A DNA stretch of 8,883 nucleotides from Synechococcales cyanobacterium PMM_0073 (GTDB lineage Bacteria > Cyanobacteriota > Cyanobacteriia > Elainellales > Elainellaceae): contig CASBQH010000057.1 in assembly GCA_949127695.1 (NCBI GenBank), forward strand, positions 1 to 8,883, read 5' to 3'. Position 1 is the stretch's first letter; each line of letters starts with the position of its first letter. Of the stretch, positions 6,305 to 8,883 are shown piece by piece. The translations under genes were made by a program, and so were the position numbers. The notes under the pieces were generated by a model. That model saw only the letters and a list, made by a program, of their open reading frames with translations, did no database searches and had not been told where the DNA came from.

Positions 6305-7063
6305 ATGAACAATTTCGATTTGCAGTCCCGCGATCGGCAAACGCTCAGCCCAGATCTGAGTCAGTCTGGGCAAGGCTCTAGTGTGAAATCTGCTAGACCA
6401 GCGGTGCGGCTGGCGATGCTGCCGCTGCTGGCTGGCCTCGCCTGGATGGGGCTGCCGGTCTCCAACGCTGCCGCTAGCCGCTACTACAATCCTGAGCCTT
6501 ACCGCAGTTCTGTCGAAGACTACAATGCCTGCGCCGCAGAGCTAGTCGGCACAGGCGTTGAGCCTGAAGCGGCGGCAGCAGCCTGCGGCGGCGCGCTCTA
6601 TCCCCTTGCCCTCTCTTCCTGCGTCACTGGCATTGACGGTGGCACTGAAATTTTGGCCACAGACGCGCTCTCCGGCTGTCGGCGGGTGCGGCGACCAGAA
6701 GATTTGGCCAGCTGCGTTGTCGGCATTACCGGCATCAGCACCACCGGCACTGAGCCGCTCGACGTTTTGACCTACTGCCGCCGTAGCCTGCTGCCCAAGC
6801 GCTTTTCCAACTGCGTCGTCGGGATTGCGGCTGAGGTGACGGCCTATTCCACCACTGAAATGATGGACAACTGCATTGCGGCCAGCAATCGCCCTCGCCA
6901 GGTTTTACCCAGCTTTATTCCGCGCGGCGAAGAAGTGCCGCTCCAGCCGCTGCCCAACAGCATTGAGGCAACTCCCACAACCCCCAGCCAAGTCCTGACG
7001 CCCGCACCGGGTCAGCCGCCCGCAACTCCCGCAACTCCCCGCAGCGTCCCGGCGCTCTGGTAG
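6305..7063 (+). CDS. Secreted eight-cysteine repeat protein of unknown function
   Basis: A 252-residue protein not assigned to a named family. A hydrophobic segment (about 36-50) ends near SNAAA (53-57), so export to the periplasm or outside is likely. Residues 76-190 hold eight cysteines (76, 94, 106, 125, 137, 158, 170, 190). The gaps alternate 18, 12, 19, 12, 21, 12, 20, which gives four units of 30-33 residues, each containing a C-V-x-G-I-like or related segment. CVTGI, CVVGI and CVVGI begin at C106, C137 and C170. The last 50 residues are rich in Pro and Thr. The ATG at 6305 has no Shine-Dalgarno site. A GTG at 6383 has AAGG seven bases upstream and would give a compact signal peptide starting with KSARPAVRLAML, so it may be the true start (226 residues). 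The gene is convergent with the TPR gene over a shared terminator. Disulfide-stabilised repeats are my inference. Confidence 0.85.
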   Translation: MNNFDLQSRDRQTLSPDLSQSGQGSSVKSARPAVRLAMLPLLAGLAWMGLPVSNAAASRYYNPEPYRSSVEDYNACAAELVGTGVEPEAAAAACGGALYPLALSSCVTGIDGGTEILATDALSGCRRVRRPEDLASCVVGITGISTTGTEPLDVLTYCRRSLLPKRFSNCVVGIAAEVTAYSTTEMMDNCIAASNRPRQVLPSFIPRGEEVPLQPLPNSIEATPTTPSQVLTPAPGQPPATPATPRSVPALW

Positions 7064-7064
7064 T

Positions 7065-7086
7065 TCTGAGGTGGCTCTGAGGTGGC
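7065..7086 (+). repeat. 11-bp perfect tandem duplication after the stop codon
   Basis: The unit tctgaggtggc occurs twice in direct tandem (7065-7075 and 7076-7086), starting one base after the TAG at 7061-7063 and ending 11 bp before the terminator stem. This is probably a slippage product in the 3' untranslated region. Confidence 0.8.
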
Positions 7087-7097
7087 GCTAAAATCTG

Positions 7098-7131
7098 GCC
7101 AAGCGTGACTCTCAGGCCGCGCTTGGCTTTT
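7098..7131 (+). terminator. Terminator shared by the convergent Cys-repeat and TPR genes
   Basis: The stem gccaagcg (7098-7105) with cgcttggc (7120-7127) is GC-rich and is followed by TTTT on the plus strand. On the minus strand, past the TPR gene's stop, the same stem is followed after a few bases by ATTTT, so weaker action in that direction is possible. It lies 35 bp after the Cys-repeat gene stop. Confidence 0.75.
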
Positions 7132-7141
7132 GGGCTAGCTA

Positions 7142-8107
7142 CTACTCCGAGGGCTGGCTACCGGGGCTTTCAACCTGCCGCTGCGCCACCGTCGAACAGT
7201 CGCGATCTTTGCTACGAACTTGATTCACCGTGCGGCACTGCTCCCAGGCAATCTGGTAAGCCAGGTTTTTGGGGAGCTGCGCCTGCATGGTCAGCGCCTG
7301 CCGAAAATAGCGCAGGCTCTCTTGGCCTTTATCCTGCTTTCGCAAGATTTGGGCTTTTAGGTACAGCAATTCTGGATTGTTGGGCGTTTCTTGGATGGCT
7401 TGATCAACCGCAATCAGCGCTGGCTCAGGCTGATCGAGATCGCGGTAGCCCAGCGCAATCCCACGTTGAGCCAGATACGAGGGTGCGGCGTAGGTTTCGA
7501 GGCGTTCAATTGCCTGGTTGGGGTTAGAAAACGGTAGATTGACGGCCAGCATCAGATCCATATAGCCCTTGAGCAGATTCAGCTCTGGGTCTGTTGGATC
7601 AATTTTTTCGGCTTTGTTCAGGCTGTCAAAAATCTGCTGGAGCTTGCCCAGAATCGCAGGCGTGGCTCGCACAGTGCCCTCGGTCGAGAGCGTATGCGCT
7701 CCTTCTAGAAACTGGCCGGCGGCAATATAGAGGTTGCCCCGCAGCGGATCGCTGGCTAAAAGCTGCTCTGCTGACTCGCGGGTGAGGCGGGCGTTTTGCC
7801 CCATGCTGTCCCAGTCGCGGTCAATATAGGCTAGCGCGGCCTTCATTGCATAGGCCAGCGGTTCGTTTGCTTCAGCCGTCTGCAAAACCTCAGCAGCCTC
7901 GCGGTAGTTGCCCTGCTCAAACAGCAGCTTGAACGCCTGCTCGGTTTTGTCCCCAATTGGGCGAGGATTGCTGCTGCGAAACGGATCGGCTGAGGCTGGA
8001 TGCGCCCAGAGCAGAGCGGTACTGAGGCCAATTGAGATTGCCAGAGAACGGTTTACCAGAGAACGGCCTAGATTTTCAGCCAGAAGAGGAGTAAAGGATA
8101 AAATCAT
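7142..8107 (-). CDS. Exported TPR-repeat protein
   Basis: A 321-residue protein. The N-terminus has a hydrophobic segment (about 22-35) ending in PASA at 37-40, a likely signal peptidase I site, so the mature protein would start DPFRSSNP in the periplasm or lumen. Helical repeats follow: a first unit at about 57-94 (KLLFEQGNYREAAEVLQ) and two clearer TPR-like units at about 212-275, including NPELLYLKAQILRKQDKGQ. TPRs bind peptides or partner proteins; the partner here is unknown. It resembles a cyanobacterial TPR family that I recall as represented by Synechocystis Sll0314, but I cannot confirm this without a search. C291 and C304 near the C-terminus could form a disulfide. The ATG at 8107-8105 is the chosen start; no Shine-Dalgarno sequence is visible. 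A 15-bp in-frame direct repeat encodes RSLVN-RSLA at 15-23, within the signal peptide. Confidence 0.85.
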   Translation of the reverse strand: MILSFTPLLAENLGRSLVNRSLAISIGLSTALLWAHPASADPFRSSNPRPIGDKTEQAFKLLFEQGNYREAAEVLQTAEANEPLAYAMKAALAYIDRDWDSMGQNARLTRESAEQLLASDPLRGNLYIAAGQFLEGAHTLSTEGTVRATPAILGKLQQIFDSLNKAEKIDPTDPELNLLKGYMDLMLAVNLPFSNPNQAIERLETYAAPSYLAQRGIALGYRDLDQPEPALIAVDQAIQETPNNPELLYLKAQILRKQDKGQESLRYFRQALTMQAQLPKNLAYQIAWEQCRTVNQVRSKDRDCSTVAQRQVESPGSQPSE

Positions 8108-8170
8108 GTTGGCGATTGCAGAATTGGAAAGGACAAGCGTGATGCAGTACCAGGATAAATGCCACTCTGT

Positions 8171-8201
8171 ACTCTAACCTGCCAAGCGGTGGTTGCGTCA
8201 A
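8171..8201 (-). promoter_or_regulatory. Candidate promoter of the TPR gene
   Basis: On the minus strand TTGACG (8201-8196) matches five of six -35 bases, and TAGAGT (8176-8171) matches four of six -10 bases, with a 19-bp spacer that is slightly long. Transcription would start near 8164 and give a leader of about 57 nt. The inverted repeat aacctgc (8176-8182) / gcaggtt (8205-8211) flanks the -35 box and could be an operator. Confidence 0.35.
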
Positions 8202-8290
8202 TTAGCAGGTTGGGTGATTCGCCGCTCAGCGCCTCACCGTATGACGCTGCCGCAGTCTGTCGGTTCCATCCATCGCGCAGAACAAGCTGT

Positions 8291-8296
8291 TATAAC
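8291..8296 (+). promoter_or_regulatory. Candidate -10 element for the ABC ATPase gene
   Basis: TATAAC lies 52 bp upstream of the ATG at 8348, with no clear -35 box. This is the only good -10 match close to the gene in the divergent region. Confidence 0.35.
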
Positions 8297-8347
8297 GAGA
8301 AAGCAATCTTGCGCCAGCGCTCTGAACTCCTGACTCTTCGTGATTTA

Positions 8348-8883
8348 ATGCTCTATCTGAACAACTTGGTCTATCATCCTGCCGCGACGCCAACGGCCAT
8401 TCTCAAATCGATCAACCTGGAGCTAGCGCCTCAGCAGCTGGGGCTGGTCATTGGGCCAAGCGGTTCAGGCAAAAGCACCCTGCTAGAAATTATGTCGGGG
8501 CTGGCGCGCAAAACCTCTGGCCAAATTCGCTGGCGGGATCAGGATTTAACCCCCGATCAGCTCCAGCAGCTGGCCGGACTGGTGTTTCAGTTTCCAGAGC
8601 GCCATTTCTGCGGCCATACAATTTTGGAGGAGCTGCGGCTGGGGCATCCAGATCTGGGCAGCGAGCGGATTGAGCAGGCGCTTGAGTCTGTGGGGCTGTC
8701 GCATATTCCCTTACCCAGTTCGCCCCGGTCGCTTAGCGGTGGTCAGCAGCGACGGCTGGCGCTGGCGGTGCAGCTGATTCGGCAGCCCTATCTGCTGCTG
8801 CTGGATGAGCCGACCGCCGGACTCGACTGGTCAATGCGCCAGCAGGTGATTAGCCTGCTGGCAAAGCTGAAGCGACAGTGGAC
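8348..8883 (+). CDS. ABC transporter ATP-binding protein, N-terminal part (3' end beyond window)
   Basis: The first 178 residues are present. Motifs in order are Walker A GPSGSGKST (36-44), Q-loop VFQFPE (Q81), signature LSGGQ (129-133), Walker B YLLLLDEP (148-155) and D-loop AGLD (157-160). The H-loop lies beyond the window. The FQFPERHF segment after the Q-loop is typical of the energy-coupling-factor/CbiO group of ATPases. From memory the stretch also resembles plant chloroplast ABCI11 (NAP14), which has FQFPERYF and RRLALA close to its signature, so this may be the cyanobacterial counterpart. ABCI11 has been linked to chloroplast metal homeostasis, but the substrate here is unknown. No transmembrane partner is in the window. 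The ATG at 8348 gives a normal N-terminus; no Shine-Dalgarno sequence precedes it. The gene is divergent from the TPR gene. Confidence 0.9.
   Translation, partial: MLYLNNLVYHPAATPTAILKSINLELAPQQLGLVIGPSGSGKSTLLEIMSGLARKTSGQIRWRDQDLTPDQLQQLAGLVFQFPERHFCGHTILEELRLGHPDLGSERIEQALESVGLSHIPLPSSPRSLSGGQQRRLALAVQLIRQPYLLLLDEPTAGLDWSMRQQVISLLAKLKRQW

Noticed and set aside
7105..7527. Plus-strand 140-codon frame opposite the TPR gene
   Set aside because: It starts inside the terminator stem and is antisense to a gene with a signal peptide and TPR units; it is a shadow frame.

Overview
The window is cyanobacterial chromosomal DNA. The clearest evidence is an intact petC-petA pair on the minus strand, encoding the Rieske protein and cytochrome f of the photosynthetic cytochrome b6f complex. 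A perfect HIP1 octamer (GCGATCGC) inside petC, a very long pentapeptide-repeat protein and two secreted proteins of cyanobacterial type agree with this. Base composition is moderately GC-rich in genes and AT-richer between them, and no block looks foreign. I cannot name the species. No mobile element, CRISPR array, tRNA or rRNA was found.

Layout. (1) Minus strand 1-249: the 5' end of recN (DNA repair ATPase), running off the left edge. (2) Minus 371-1318: rnz (RNase Z), a complete metallo-beta-lactamase-fold tRNA 3'-processing enzyme with a TTG start; a hairpin terminator separates it from recN. (3) Plus 1583-2812: an exported SpoIID/LytB-domain protein, divergent from rnz. (4) Minus 2835-3881: a pentapeptide-repeat protein with 61 consecutive in-register repeats, convergent with spoIID across only 22 bp. 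A strong hairpin lies upstream of it, within its presumed 5' leader. (5) Minus 4308-5291 and 5351-5893: petA and petC, a two-gene operon closed by a strong terminator at 4209-4240. (6) About 410 bp without a gene, then (7) plus 6305-7063: a secreted eight-cysteine repeat protein of unknown function. (8) Minus 7142-8107: an exported TPR protein, convergent with (7) across a shared terminator. (9) Plus 8348 to the right edge: the N-terminal part of an ECF/CbiO-like ABC transporter ATPase that resembles plant chloroplast ABCI11.

The genes do not form one pathway. The only clear functional unit is petCA, whose two products join the same thylakoid complex. The rest are housekeeping genes (recN, rnz) and envelope or periplasmic proteins (SpoIID domain, Cys-repeat protein, TPR protein).

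I see no obvious new multi-gene system. The most interesting points are the pentapeptide gene with its minus-strand-specific leader hairpin, the regularly spaced eight-cysteine protein, and several short direct or inverted repeats placed between genes.
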